Shown: one piece after another, positions 47,116 through 58,838 of the stretch
How the letters are laid out: the number at the start of each line of letters is the position of its first letter
Numbering within the stretch: the stretch's first letter is position 1
Source of the DNA: Lithospermum erythrorhizon
Lineage: Eukaryota > Streptophyta > Magnoliopsida > Boraginales > Boraginaceae
Direction of reading: 5' to 3'
Assembly: GCA_019722365.1 (NCBI GenBank)
Contig: JADFUC010001829.1
Coordinates: 24,818 to 88,817 of the forward strand
Length of the DNA: 64,000 bases
Position numbers and translations under genes: made by a program
The notes under the pieces: generated by a model
Told to the model about the DNA's origin: nothing
The model's input: the letters and a program-made list of their open reading frames with translations, nothing else
Databases searched by the model: none

Positions 47116-49620
47116 GACTAACCTATGAAGAGTCTGATTCAGTCAGGATAATCGAATTGCTCCTCGCCAAAGAGGTGGAACTCTTTTGCAATGAAGATGA
47201 TGAAGTGTTCATGACATGGCCGAGGCAAAAGGATTGGAGCTCTTTCAACCAACAGAGTGCTTGGGCCAGCCTCATTCTAAGATGGAGATTTGCATAAAGT
47301 GTTGGATGTTCTACCAAGAGAATTATCTTGGGAATGCTATGGTATCTCCGCTCAGCGGTCAAAACCTAGCAATGCTTGGCTTGAGGAACTCCACATGAAC
47401 TCTTTCTTTGTTTGGAGTAAAAATGATGAGTGAAGAAGGCAAGAAACCTGAAGTTGAGAGAGGTTCATATCTCTCATTTACGGTAACTAGAGATAACGAT
47501 GAGCTATCTCTGATGGTCAAGAAGACATATCAATTGCTCCAGGATCGAACCAGCAACTTTAGAGGAAAACGAAATAAAGGGATCACAGGTGCTATCGATG
47601 TCATAGAAAGGACATTACATGTTAGAATGTCTAGCTTAAGAAGGAGGAGAGAGAAGTCATTAATGGCCGGTCTGTAAATTTCGGATGGTGACTGTGCCTT
47701 CTTGTCACCATGGAAGAAGTATCTAAAAGATAAAATTTGGATTCTTGACCAGGTGGATACTCCGGACACATATTTGGAGATAAATATCGCTAACAAATGT
47801 AAATCCGCAGAAGAAGGAAGAAATGTAACCCTGGTGATGCTTCTTCTAGTATGGAGGTTGTTGGAAAGGAAGAAATCGCTGTCCAGTGGTCTTGTTATGT
47901 CGAGGATGTATGGTTAGTTCACGAGTTGAATTTCAATCTTCTATGTGTGAGTCAACTATCTGATACGGGTTGAATGTAGAATTTGTTGATCATTGTTTTC
48001 GGTTAGTAAGAATGGATTGGATCAACCTATATATATTCGGAAAGAGAAATATTTACATATTAATGAAAATGAATCTGAGAACTCTCTTAAACCACGTATG
48101 TGAGGGATTTGCGTCGCTCGAACTGTCATTAATTAGATATTGATATACGTAGATGATATAATTAACTGTATTTTGTTTTAAAGGAATTAAGCAACAACGG
48201 ATTTGAAGCCTTGATGAACAATGAATCCACTACCTATGCAACAAAGTGGTGGAACTCAGTAGAAATAAGGTATGGACTCGTGTTCCTAGAAATAAAAATT
48301 ATAATCATATATCTATTGCTTGGAGTTATCAAAATAGGTACTATGAAGGGGCTATTATTCAAAATGAAGCTAGGCTTGTTGGAAAAGGATTGAATCATGG
48401 TAAGATATGGAATCTGGATACCATTCTCTCACCTCTTGCAAATCTTGATACCATCAGAATCATACTAGCATTTACAGGACAACTTAATTTTGACCTCCTT
48501 TGTCTTGAGAGAGAAGACATTGCTGAGGAGGAAGAGGTTCACTTGGAAAAACTCCCATGATTTATGGAGTTAAAGAAAAATAATCACGTCCTAAAGCTCA
48601 ATTATGCAGTATTTTGCATTAAATTAAAATATGGTATGAAAAATTTATCTTTAGTTTCGTGAGAATAGGTTCAAAACTACTCTTGATCGACAAAAACGTT
48701 TATTAAGATATGATGGACATATAATAATTGCATATGTTCCTAATTGATTCTGTCCATATGTGCTGGGTCTCTTGAGGGTTATTTATGTGAGTAATGCTTG
48801 ACATTAAAGTACTATATTTAATGTCGAGCTTAATCTTGACAGAATGTACGAATCTTCAACTTCAACAAACCCGATGGAGGAAAATCATGCATGTGAGGCA
48901 TAGGCGCTATTCTAAAGGGACCTCAATCCAAAAGCCAGCCAGTAGTTATACTCATGTTAGAATACAAAAAGGGAACTTACCAACCGGTGAGCAGGGTGAA
49001 TCAACAAAGAGTGTGCATAGTATAGAGGAATTTGTTTGAATGAAATTGCTAGTCATCCAGTGTGGCTTTAGCTATCGACAATTGTGAAAATACGAGACAA
49101 ACTCAAGGGAAATTCCACCTAACTACAATCAAAAGAGGATCTTGAGAGATACCTCAAGGGATCTCAAAAGTGTCTTCATCGAGGTATCGGGGAATCACCC
49201 GATTCTAATCTAACAAGTTATTGTACCTTGAATGATGAATTCAAGAAAAATTGATGAGGTGAATGTCATCTGGTTGGATCTGCTATTGTGAATTGGAATA
49301 GTAGGGATCACCAAAGCAATCCTCAAAATATGTTGGAATCAAATTATGTTACGCATCTCTTATTGTTCTAAGCCTTATGGATTAAAGAATCTTAATGGAA
49401 CTAAAGGGATTGATGCACTTAAGGCCAAGGTTAAAGTATGTAGAAAATTTGTCTTACTCCTTAATGAAGATGAGCAGTGCAGAGAGATGTCACTGTGCAA
49501 TCGAGGAAACAATGCATAAATTTGTGAGAATGCGCTTGAAGGACTTACTAAAGAAGTTGAGTGATACGGTGAAGAATCAAAATATTATAAAACTAATGAT
49601 AAGATTTAAGTAAGAAAGAA
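47116..49620 (+). pseudogene. Ty1/Copia gag-pol remnant
   Basis: Plus-strand pieces in Copia order. Gag-like text lies at 47.1-47.65 kb. ELNFNLLCVSQLSDTG (about 47.92 kb) is the pre-integrase signature. RT N-terminal text, LSPLANLDTIRIILAF and EEEVHLEKLP (about 48.42-48.56 kb), follows. RNase H-like GSAIVNWNSR with YVTHLLLF and LWIKE (about 49.27-49.39 kb) comes last. Integrase is missing between 48.0 and 48.3 kb, and the YVDD block is not readable. Stops and frameshifts throughout. It lies between the LTR-like copies at 46916 and 53586, so these parts probably formed one element. Confidence 0.75.
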
Positions 49621-50571
49621 ATCTCTATGATGAAAAGAATTAGGTTAGGGATCGTGGCCCCACCGATCTCGAATGTCGAAATCCTCCTTACGTGTTCCTG
49701 AAGTAGGTGTTTGCCTTAAATACTGAATTTTTACGCCATTATTTTTAAGTTGTCGGAGTTTTTTTTGTGAATTGTGCCTTCACAGGGGTCGCGGTTACAG
49801 CACCAATAAATAGACATCATTGTTGTTCATTTTCTTGAGCAGCAGCCTTGACTTCTTTCTCTCGATAAACCAAAAGGAAAATGGTTGCCGATTAAATCTT
49901 GAGAAAGAAATCAAAAGCAAGGTTTGATGCTTTTCGTTTCTTTACTAAGCATCAAATCATTTCAAAAATATATTTTCCACAACTCACGTGTTTGGTGAAG
50001 TTAAATTGTATTTGATTTCCTTGACAATTTTGTTTTATTCTAAAATCAAGAATTCAAAATTTGTTCAAACTATTGGCCCTTGAGACGCGTTTATCGACTT
50101 GGTCAGGATTTTCTATGCAAACTTCTCTTTCTCAGTGGAAGAGGAGGTTGCAAGTTCACTGTAAAGCAGAAGCTTTCGGAGTGTTTGTCTTGAGGTTTCA
50201 ACAAGCTCTTAGGAGTCTCAGCTGTGATGGCATTAAGATTGACGGAAGAGCACTCGCCCCGCCGTTCGGGCAAGAAGAAGCCCTTAGAATGCTAGGCTTT
50301 CAGGAGGAACCAAATTGCTCTCAAATCAAGGGCCTCGATGTAGAGAACACAAAGTTTTGCACTATATCGTAGCCTCTAGGTGTCTTGTCCGACCAAACTG
50401 AAATTATGATAAGTGGAGTCCACTTTGAATCTCGTAGTGATTTATTTTATTCTCAAGAAGAAGAAAATCAATTTGGGTTAACCCAGTTACGACACACATA
50501 TAAGAAGCACCATGATCGACCTCGAAGTTTCTACCATTTGGAGATCTTATAACCGAGGATATTTAAAAAGA
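49621..50571 (+). other. Copia downstream region, no domain recognised
   Basis: A 103-residue frame at 50061-50372 has no family resemblance. The region lies between RNase H and the MULE-like insertion. In some Copia lineages an extra ORF follows pol, which this could represent. Confidence 0.35.
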
Positions 50572-51364
50572 GGGCTAAAGGCGGGGGGCAATGCTTGACT
50601 TTCGTAGCGATTCCATTCCGTCGCTAACTTTCATAATGACTTTTCCATCACCCAACTAAATTTATGACAAAATTAGTCTCGGCGTTAAATTTTCGTTAAA
50701 GTCCCACATTTCCGTTGACGCATTACTTAGATCCGCGTGACTACGTTTGGGGTTAATTTAGTAATTTCATATTGTTAAAATTAAAATAAATAAATAAAAA
50801 ATGTAAAAAGCGAATTGGGGCAAAATTAGATTGATTGGGGTTCGTTCTTAAACCTTTAAAATTTGAAAAAATAGCGGGTCATTCTTTGGTTGAAAATAAT
50901 TATATAAACAGACATTGTTTTTGGGACAATCAAGAGGAAATATGGATTTGGGGTTGAATAAATATGGGTTTTTTACTGTTTTCTTGAAGAGATTGTTATT
51001 TGCAGATCGGAGCTGAGAGATCAATGAGCAAAATTTCCGTATTTGGTTTGGATATTTTGGGGGCAACACTAAATCCACCATACCATAAAATATTTGGTTT
51101 GGAATTTCTGTTTTTTGAAGAATAAATGGTGTTTGCAGGTTGATTCATCAGATCTGAGAAGACGATGAGTGTGAAATAAGCAAAGATTTACACATTGTTT
51201 TGAAGAATAGAGTGGTAGGTGTCGGATACGGTTTGAATAAAGTGGTAGAGTGTTGCATACGGGGAGATATTGAGAGATCATGCGCTATTCGGGGACTAGG
51301 CTTTTGTCTTCCTTGAGAATCCGCAGATAATAACCCAGATTCTGGCCTTTCTTCTTTTCTTCTT

Positions 51365-51395
<31 letters not shown>

Positions 51396-52061
51396 ACTTC
51401 TTATACCTTTGGTGGTTGAAGGGGCGACATAATAGCCGCATCAAGGCGCTTTCCGTTCTCTGAAGACAGAATGTTAGCATTTAGAAAGCTACCTTATTCT
51501 CTTATGAAGAGCCAAATTAGGTTGCAAAATCTTGTATCTGTTGTGTTTTAGAGCGCATTCTATATAAGCTTCCTGACGCCGATAAGTTTCTTAGCTCCTA
51601 CTCCCTTGAAAAAAAATGGCGTGTTATATTATGGAGCCTAATGGTCGTAGGAAAACCAACAGCCCAACAAAATAAATCGTCACAGTGATGTTTATCTCGA
51701 GAAGATTTACTTCCATCCATCTTTTTGCTTTGCTCTTTAGGAGAAGTTGGTCACACGCAATTAGGGTTTGTTTGGGTAAAATTGAATTGGGAATCTGATT
51801 TTGCCCCAATTTGTTTTTACATTTTTTTTAATTTTTAATTTTTATTTTTTTAACAATATGAAATGACTAAATTAACCCCAAACGTAGTCACGTGACGGGC
51901 ATGTCTCATGAAAATGTGGACTTTAGCAGGAAAATTTGATGCGAGGACTAATTTTGTGTCATAAATTTGAGATTGGGTGATGGAAAAGTCATTATGAAAG
52001 TTGGGTGATGGAATGGAATCGCTTGATTAAAGAAAGTTGAGGTGATGTACGCCTTTAGCCC
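50572..52061. mobile_element. MULE-like non-autonomous transposon with ~270-bp TIRs
   Basis: The left TIR (50572 to about 50840) and reverse-complemented right TIR (about 51790-52061) align along their length. Both start GGGCTAAAGGCG and share CATAATGACTTTTCCATCACC, then GACTACGTTTGGGGTTAATT, then AATTGGGGCAAAAT. Flanks TTTAAAAAGA and TTAAAAGATG look like a decayed ~9-bp target duplication, the Mutator size. The interior has no transposase, only a TTC-microsatellite and low-complexity frames. It splits the Copia element, so it is younger than that insertion. Confidence 0.8.
51357..51394. repeat. (TTC)n microsatellite
   Basis: About twelve perfect TTC units inside the MULE-like element. The minus-strand frame reading it as an arginine run is an artefact. 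Confidence 0.9.
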
Positions 52062-53585
52062 CCTTAAAAGATGTCCATGGACTTTAAAAGCAGGAGCTTT
52101 TGCTTGCAGAAAAGTATGTGGAGGATAAGAGCTCTGAAAAGGTACTCTATAGGATGGGACTGAAACTTGTGAATGGGGAATGAAATAAGGACAACCAAGA
52201 GAGGGTGAAACTCAAAGAGAATATTACAGTGTAGAAGGAGGCTTGAAGAAACGACTTCATCTTCTTAAGAAAGGAATATTCAAAATATCCAAAAGAGTTA
52301 CTAGAATTGGAGAAAAACTGAAGGTTGATATGGGGTTGAATTCTGATGAAGAAGATGAAGCATCAAAGGACCTTGAGAAGGGATGTGAATCCTATTCCAT
52401 GATGTCTTGGGAATTACGATGAAAATAAGAAGATAATAGCTCTAAAGATGTAGTGTCTCTGGACAAGGATGATGATAGCCTAGATGTTCCAGAGTCTGAT
52501 AAAGAAGTGCCAAAGGATGATGCTGAGTTAAGTGAAGGTCACTCAGAAGAACCTGTGAACAAAGGTAAGGGTCCAACAGCAACTTCAGAAGACATAGCAG
52601 GAAGATACCCTCAGATGATATTCCTGCAGCTCGAGAGAAGGAAGGAGGCTGAGACAAAATCCTAACGAATATATGCTCTGATGATCTCTTGGAAAGGTTT
52701 TAAAGCGAGCAGTACACGGACACTTCTTCTACTCAGGCATATGTATGCGTGTCGAAGCATGGGTTAAAGCCGCGGGAAATGTACTCCCTACCAAACATGT
52801 TGGCAAGTGAAGTACTCCCTGTTACTCTAAATCATATGGTTGTCTTGTTCATATACTTTATACTTTCCTAAATTATAAATCATAAAGGTTGTCTTGTTTC
52901 CTTTTGGATGGACAAAAGGGGAGAGTTAAAGATGTTTGTGTTTGTTAGTATTGTTGGTTCGTCGTAATTAAAAGCGCCTTGAGTTATGTTGAAACGCTAG
53001 TTGGCTAGCACATTTTAAAATTCTACGTAGGGATTTTGTTGATGTGGTGACCTGAGGTAGTATATAATACCTCAGCCTGATTGTTGGGTATGTGGGTGAA
53101 TGCTTAAAGTATTCGCTTGATTCTCTTAAAGAATGGCTAACTTCTTGAGAAGGTGGTGGCAGTTGCACATGTTTGATGAGTATGTGGGTTGAGTTGTGTT
53201 GATTAGGATTATTATGTCCTAGTCTTGGTTGTTTTGGTTAACTAGATTTGCAGGGGAAGTTTGTGAGATAGGGTTTGCTATCTCATCTGCTTGGAGTACT
53301 CAAAAGTGTGCAAAAATGCTTAGGCAGTTGGTGCATGCTTTGAGGGGGAACACGTTGAAGTTTGAATCACCGGCGAGTAGTGTGCATGAGTGCATGAATC
53401 ATTTTTTGATGGCTTGATTATCCTCTTTGTCTTGATTATTAGTTGTTTGGAGATAGCAAACTTCAGTGCATGAATTGAGGAGCTTAGGCTCACTCAAATG
53501 TAGTCTCGCTGATTTTACGTGAACTTCCTAGATGTACTAATAATCATTACCCTAGATGGTTTGTCCCATATAAAAAAGAGGAGTT
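52062..53585 (+). other. Copia 3' internal region
   Basis: An acidic frame at 52453-52665 (rich in D, E, S, K) has no known domain. Purine tracts at about 52911-52924 (ACAAAAGGGGAGAG) and 53571-53580 (AAAAAAGAGG) are polypurine-tract candidates. The second lies directly before the LTR-like repeat at 53586. Confidence 0.45.
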
Positions 53586-54245
53586 TGTTGATATATTTTG
53601 TAGGTACAAACCTAGCAAGAAGGATCAAGACAAAGATCCCAGTGAGTTAATGCGGGGCGACATTAATTGGCGGATCAATCAAGGAGTGTGATCGTCACGT
53701 TAATTGAAGGATCAAATCAAAGGAGTGTGATTGATATGTTGATTGAGGATCAATCAAGGATGAGTGTGGTCTAAGGAAATCGGCAATAGGGAAGATCGAC
53801 TTGGTTTAGCTGTTTTGACAAGCCAATGAAGGAGTTAATGGTAGATCATTATCTATGGAAAGTAGCGTATGCAATCGGGGATTGTGTATGTGATTTGAGG
53901 AAACAAACAATCACGAGATTGGATACTAGTTATACGAAGGATTTTAAGGTACTTAGGTATCTCAACTAGTAGTTGAAGAATGAAGATTGCAATCAAGGAT
54001 TGTTGTTTTGGCAATCATAGTTAGGGATTGATCGTGATCAATGGTGGCTATAACTAGCCGTTGGAGGATCGCATTTAGTATAAATTAGATTTTTACTCTA
54101 GTTTATAAGCATCGGTTGTTCCTATAATTATAATAGCTGAGTTTGGTGAGAATAAAATTAAGTGATTCTTGTTGAAACTAATATTGTAGTGAGAGTCTAA
54201 GTAGTTTGCTTAGGTCAGCACTACGGTTGATTGTTTGTACTCTCA
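53586..54245 (+). repeat. Copia 3' LTR-like repeat
   Basis: Starts TGTTGATATATTTTG after a purine tract and matches 46916-47115 over its first 200 bases. It then has a TATAAAT-type box (about 54079-54085) and ends near TTTGTACTCTCA. The length (~660) and TG..CA ends suit a Copia LTR. The right edge is not certain; similar texture continues to about 54430. Confidence 0.55.
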
Positions 54246-54757
54246 TACTCGGGCTAGACTGCCACATATGAGTGGAACATAGTTAGTCGCGGAGGTGGCA
54301 GCATACTTAAGATAGGGCTTAGGCCGGCCCAACACGTATAAAAAACTTCTGGTGTCTTTTACTTTGTGTAATTCTTTGTTACTTGAAGTTATAGTGTTAC
54401 TCATTTTAGTAAAACTTGGGACAACAACAAAGCAAGAGCGCAAGGTTAAAATATAAAGAAAAGATAGGATCCATACCATGGACTGTGAGGATGCCCCATC
54501 AGATGTTGCGTGGGTGGAACCAGATCCTTCCAAACAAATACCCTGGCATGCCTGGGATCCTTATCCTCTGAAATGATGGCTAGAGAAGCCTTCCTCTTCT
54601 GACCCAACTAGGGCGGACTAGTAAGCCCTTACCTCTACTAGGGATATGGGGAGAAGGCAAAGTACTACCACAGAGAAAGGACACTATCAAACCATGCGAT
54701 AATCATGGACCGGTAGTAAAACTCTTTAAAAGCAGAGCAATCAAAACTCACAGCCTA
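54246..54757. other. Region 3' of the plant mobile domain gene
   Basis: The minus-strand frame at 54243-54533 shows no domain. Probably the 3' part of the minus-strand element or residual LTR sequence. Confidence 0.35.
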
Positions 54758-56300
54758 TCACGAGATATTGTACAAATCCTCCAGTCTATGACGGCCATAA
54801 CATCCACCGTTGCCTGATTCGTTCGAATACCGAATAGAGAGGGCAAAGCAGTGACAGGAGAAGCGGTGAAGGTAATGCCTCCTATGGCCCGATCCCCAAA
54901 GCGAAGCCCACCATGTTAGTGCGTGAGACTCAGAAGAGCGTAACATCTTCATAGGGTGAGGCTCTTGATCAAAGAAAACAAAGGAAGGTGACGGCCAGTC
55001 TCGAGGCGATCCAGCTAGAGTGACATTTGCCCAAAAGCACGACCTCGAGCTGGCGTCCGCGATATCCCACAAACCTACTCTGTATAGCCCGCGTACTTGG
55101 CCCGTGTGAGGACCTACTAGCAATTGTGTCTCAGTGGTATGCAAAATAAAGTACCAAATCAACCAAAAGATAGTGGCGAGGAAGCAACGGGATGAGGTAC
55201 TCGGTGGTGAAGGAACAACAGATAGTCCCTTATAAATGTTGGCAAGAACAGGAATGGCTAAGCTCACAACCGTCCCAGTGGCCATACAACTAGCCATCTT
55301 GAAAACACTCGCTCGAATATAGCCATGAGGCTCTAGAGGAAGCACGAAAAGGCAGAGCCAACATGATAAGAAAGCAGCACAATAGGTCTCCTCGTGAAGG
55401 CCTGCACAAACACCTATTTGCTCAAACACCCAACTACTCAAACACCTTCCTATCTCAAGAATCCCAATGACGGTGAGGGCTGATCGTCCCTTTAGGGCAC
55501 CCAGCTAAGGAAGAAGCCTTTCCTCCGCCAGAACCAATAGCTTGAGGGCCAACATAGATTCGGGGCGACTCACTCCACAAATTGATGCAGTCGGTAATAA
55601 GAACAAGGCCGTCAACAGAAGACGATGATAAATGATGATAAGCCTGGAGAAGAAAGGCACAGGACTCGGGTATTCTATCCTTATCAGGGAAGGCCAGAGA
55701 TAAACACTCAGCCGAAGGAACTACCTCATCAAAAATCTGGCCTTTAACAGACAAACCTCCCAGCTTATACAAATCCCAGAGGGATATAGAGAGCTCGCCA
55801 ACACCGGTCAGAAGAGAGTTTGTAGAAGGATTCCAGTACTCACAAAAGACCTTCATCATGGCATCCGAGCAATCATACACATAAAGAGAAGCCTGAATCC
55901 CCTTCTCCAGATGAGCCGTAGAAAGCACAGAAGAACACCTGCTAAGGATATCCTCCGCCCACTCCCAATAACCAGGAGTGTACCCAAAGGTCCCGAGAAC
56001 TTCGATTGGACCATCCCAGGCTACCCTGCCAGCCGCAATTTCATCTTTCAAATACCGTAAGCTACGAGGAATTTTAGGGTCAGGATTACCACGGGAAGTG
56101 AGACAATAACATGATCCACTAGCATAAGGAGACCAATCCATACGACCTCCCACCTCACTATCAGGAACAGAATCCCAATCTATGCTCATCCCTTTATATA
56201 AAGAAGCATGTACAGGAAGAACGGTAGTATCTTTACTATCCCTCGTGCCAATACTTAGAAAGGCACCAGATTCACCATGGAGAGTATAGAAAGAAGCCAT
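54758..56300 (-). pseudogene. Plant mobile domain (aminotransferase-like) gene, frameshifted
   Basis: Two minus-strand frames form one broken protein. The first (start MASFYTLHG at 56300, end 55455) contains GYWEWAEDILSRC, then FCEYWNPSTNSLLT, GELSISLWDLYKLGGL and DEVVPS, the core of the plant mobile domain (PMD, PF10536-like). The second (55441-54758) continues with EETYCAAFLSCWLCLFVLP and FKMASCMATG..VSLAIPVLANIYKGL. A one-base frame change separates them. A TTTTGTTTTCAG acceptor-like site lies just upstream of ATG 56300, so an intron may precede it. PMD proteins occur in retrotransposons, MULEs and a few domesticated plant genes; the location here indicates transposon cargo. It is better preserved than any neighbour. 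Confidence 0.75.
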
Positions 56301-56389
56301 CACTACCTGAAAACAAAAGCCAAAAACACGAACCTTAGTAGAATGATAAAAAGTATGAAGCAATAAGACCTACTAAGGGATAGGGCAAT

Positions 56390-58150
56390 GGGAAGTCCTA
56401 AAATAATACACCACATATACTTTGTGTAAGTGATTAAAAGCACTTAAACAAATCTTCAGGACCCAGAGGGCCTCTATGAGAGCGTATCCCAACACATGGC
56501 ATGCTATCTAGAAGTGCGAATATTCTGCCTAAGTCCAACATAGCCTAGATCATGATCCCTCAAGAGTATGCGATCCCTAAGAAACTGCATCTCTATGATA
56601 AGGGATGATATGATCTAAAACTAAGTTGGACTAGAAGTTCAGACACTATCTAGTAGCAATAACCGGGCTATGTATACTTCCATAGATGAGGACAATCACG
56701 AGAAGTGGATTCTAAGATCCTACTCACGATAACTGTACTCATCAGTGAAGTAAATTTATGAGTATGTGAGAAAGGACAAACCATAGTAAGCGAAACCTGA
56801 AATCCTACTCACACAAAGTTATCCCTGCTCACGATCACAAGAATAGAACTCATGGATGAAGAATGTAATTCATGAGCAAGATAAGCAATGGGGATGAGTA
56901 CAGAGACCCTACTCCCATAAGCTAACTCAAGATCATATTAAAGTAAAAGAAGAAGGGAAAATGGGAATGGGATGAACATGGATGCTAAGAATCCTAACCA
57001 AAGGAACTTTGATGCAAATAAACCAAATCCATAAATCAATTCAAGGATAGAGGTATTTCAATATATCCATTATGCCTTTGTATGATACTCCATGAATTGG
57101 AGACATTCAAGAGCCAACTATGTCCCTCAAACTCAAACATTATGGCAAAAACAAGCATCAAAGGCAAACAAAAAAATGCCACTTTCCCCAAGAGGATTTC
57201 GGCACAGTAGGCTAATAGACAAAATTTTTAGGCCTATAATTCATGATAGAAAACTCAAAAACCTTCGACTGGACACCTGGATCACTGAATTCCGATAAAC
57301 GAACAATTAGATATGAATTTCTAAAGTTCTACATCGGGAATTTTAGAAAGTTTCCACTGTAGCAGATTGCGAATGAATCTGTGAATCTCTTGGGTCGACC
57401 CACATGAAGAGACCAATGCCAAAAGATTGGCCTCTTTGATACCTTCAATTTGGTACGTGGATCATTCCAAACGGATAAGCGAAGCATTCACAATCGCAAT
57501 TTTAGTGCAAGTTACTAAAAAAACGAGGCAACTCCGAAAATGGATTACGGAGCCTATCTACGAAATTCCAAAAATTAAGGGAAAATTTAGGAATACTCTA
57601 CATTCATAGGGGAATAATTTATGATAATTAACGAAGGGGGAAAAACTTCACAAAGTCAAAAAAATTCAATTCATATAATGTTAATTTCATGATTATTCTT
57701 GGATATTAACATGGAATTAAAGAATATCATGGCATTATCAAGCTATATTCTATGATATGAACACATAATGATAAGGGTAAGAAGGTTTACTTGATGAAAG
57801 AAGCCTAAAAAATCCAAGTCAAGAATGTCACCACTTTGAGCTACTACTCAAAAAGAAATAAAAAATTATGAGATAATAGCTTAAGATAAGTAGGAAAGCT
57901 ATTAAAAAGAAAAAGAATTTATCCCTTTCCATACCTTCATGCTCGAAAATTAGAGGAGTAAGAAGAAGAATTTGTGTCAAATTTTGGTGAAAGCTCTCCT
58001 TTATATAGGCAAAGTGATGAAATGATATGAAAATAAAGTATCTTGGTCACCAAATAAAGCACAAGTTGCCAAAAAAAAAATATATTCCTACACAAGTGTT
58101 TGTGAATTTTCGGTCATCACCATCCTAAATAGGTTGACCGAAAATTCCAC
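56390..58150 (-). promoter_or_regulatory. Leader/LTR-like region upstream of the PMD gene
   Basis: Non-coding, AT-rich. On the minus strand a TATA box (GCCTATATAAAGG, about 58011-57999) precedes a long leader that runs to the splice-acceptor-like site near 56312. This fits an LTR or gene promoter driving the PMD frame. The frames at 57092-57298 and 57427-57609 have no domain. Confidence 0.4.
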
Positions 58151-58838
58151 AAGGTCCCGAAAACCCGGGTTATTTCCTAATCAACTTTATTACTTTAAAA
58201 GGAAATATGCTTATGGTAATAGGATAAAAAGAAATAAGTCGTAATCAAGTAACTAGTTATTACCATAAAAAGCAAAACGACACCTCATCACCCTCTAGAT
58301 GGGTCGACTACCACTAAGTACTCGGGTCCGAGGTTCGTTTTTTTATCGGACACTACATCTTGTTCGATTATGCGAGACAAATCAAATAAATGCCCGAAAA
58401 AATCCAAAAAATGCGGGAAAATTCCAAAAAATAGGGAAATAATTTTAGACTCACAAGAGGTCAAAATTAATTAGCCATAAAAGTAATTTGACTTAAATTC
58501 ATGTAATTAATTTTCGACATATCCCTAGAGGATTTGAAGATTAATTCGAAACGCTGGTGCCTAATTCTAAATTCACACGAGATCGAACTAATCCTCATTA
58601 AATGTCCGGCTACGATTCTAAATTCATGCCGAACACTGTGAGTCAAATTCCCATGACATGGAATTAATTTCTAGAAATGAAATTAAGGCCAGACTTTCGA
58701 TAAGTCTGAGTTAATCACCGCATGACAATAAACGCAGGTTCAGCAACAAGAACACATGTACTAAATTATGTCAGCATCAAAGACCGTTTCAGTCGAACCT
58801 CGACGCTACTAAATATGTGCCCGAGTTCGAGGGAGACC
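58151..58838. other. Unclassified sequence before the 3' LTR
   Basis: No gene. It ends in a short purine-rich tract (CGAGGGAGA, about 58828-58836), a possible polypurine tract for the composite Gypsy element. Confidence 0.35.

Noticed and set aside
51148..51480. Minus-strand 110-residue frame with a long arginine run
   Set aside because: The run is the (TTC)n microsatellite read backwards; no domain and it lies inside a non-autonomous transposon.
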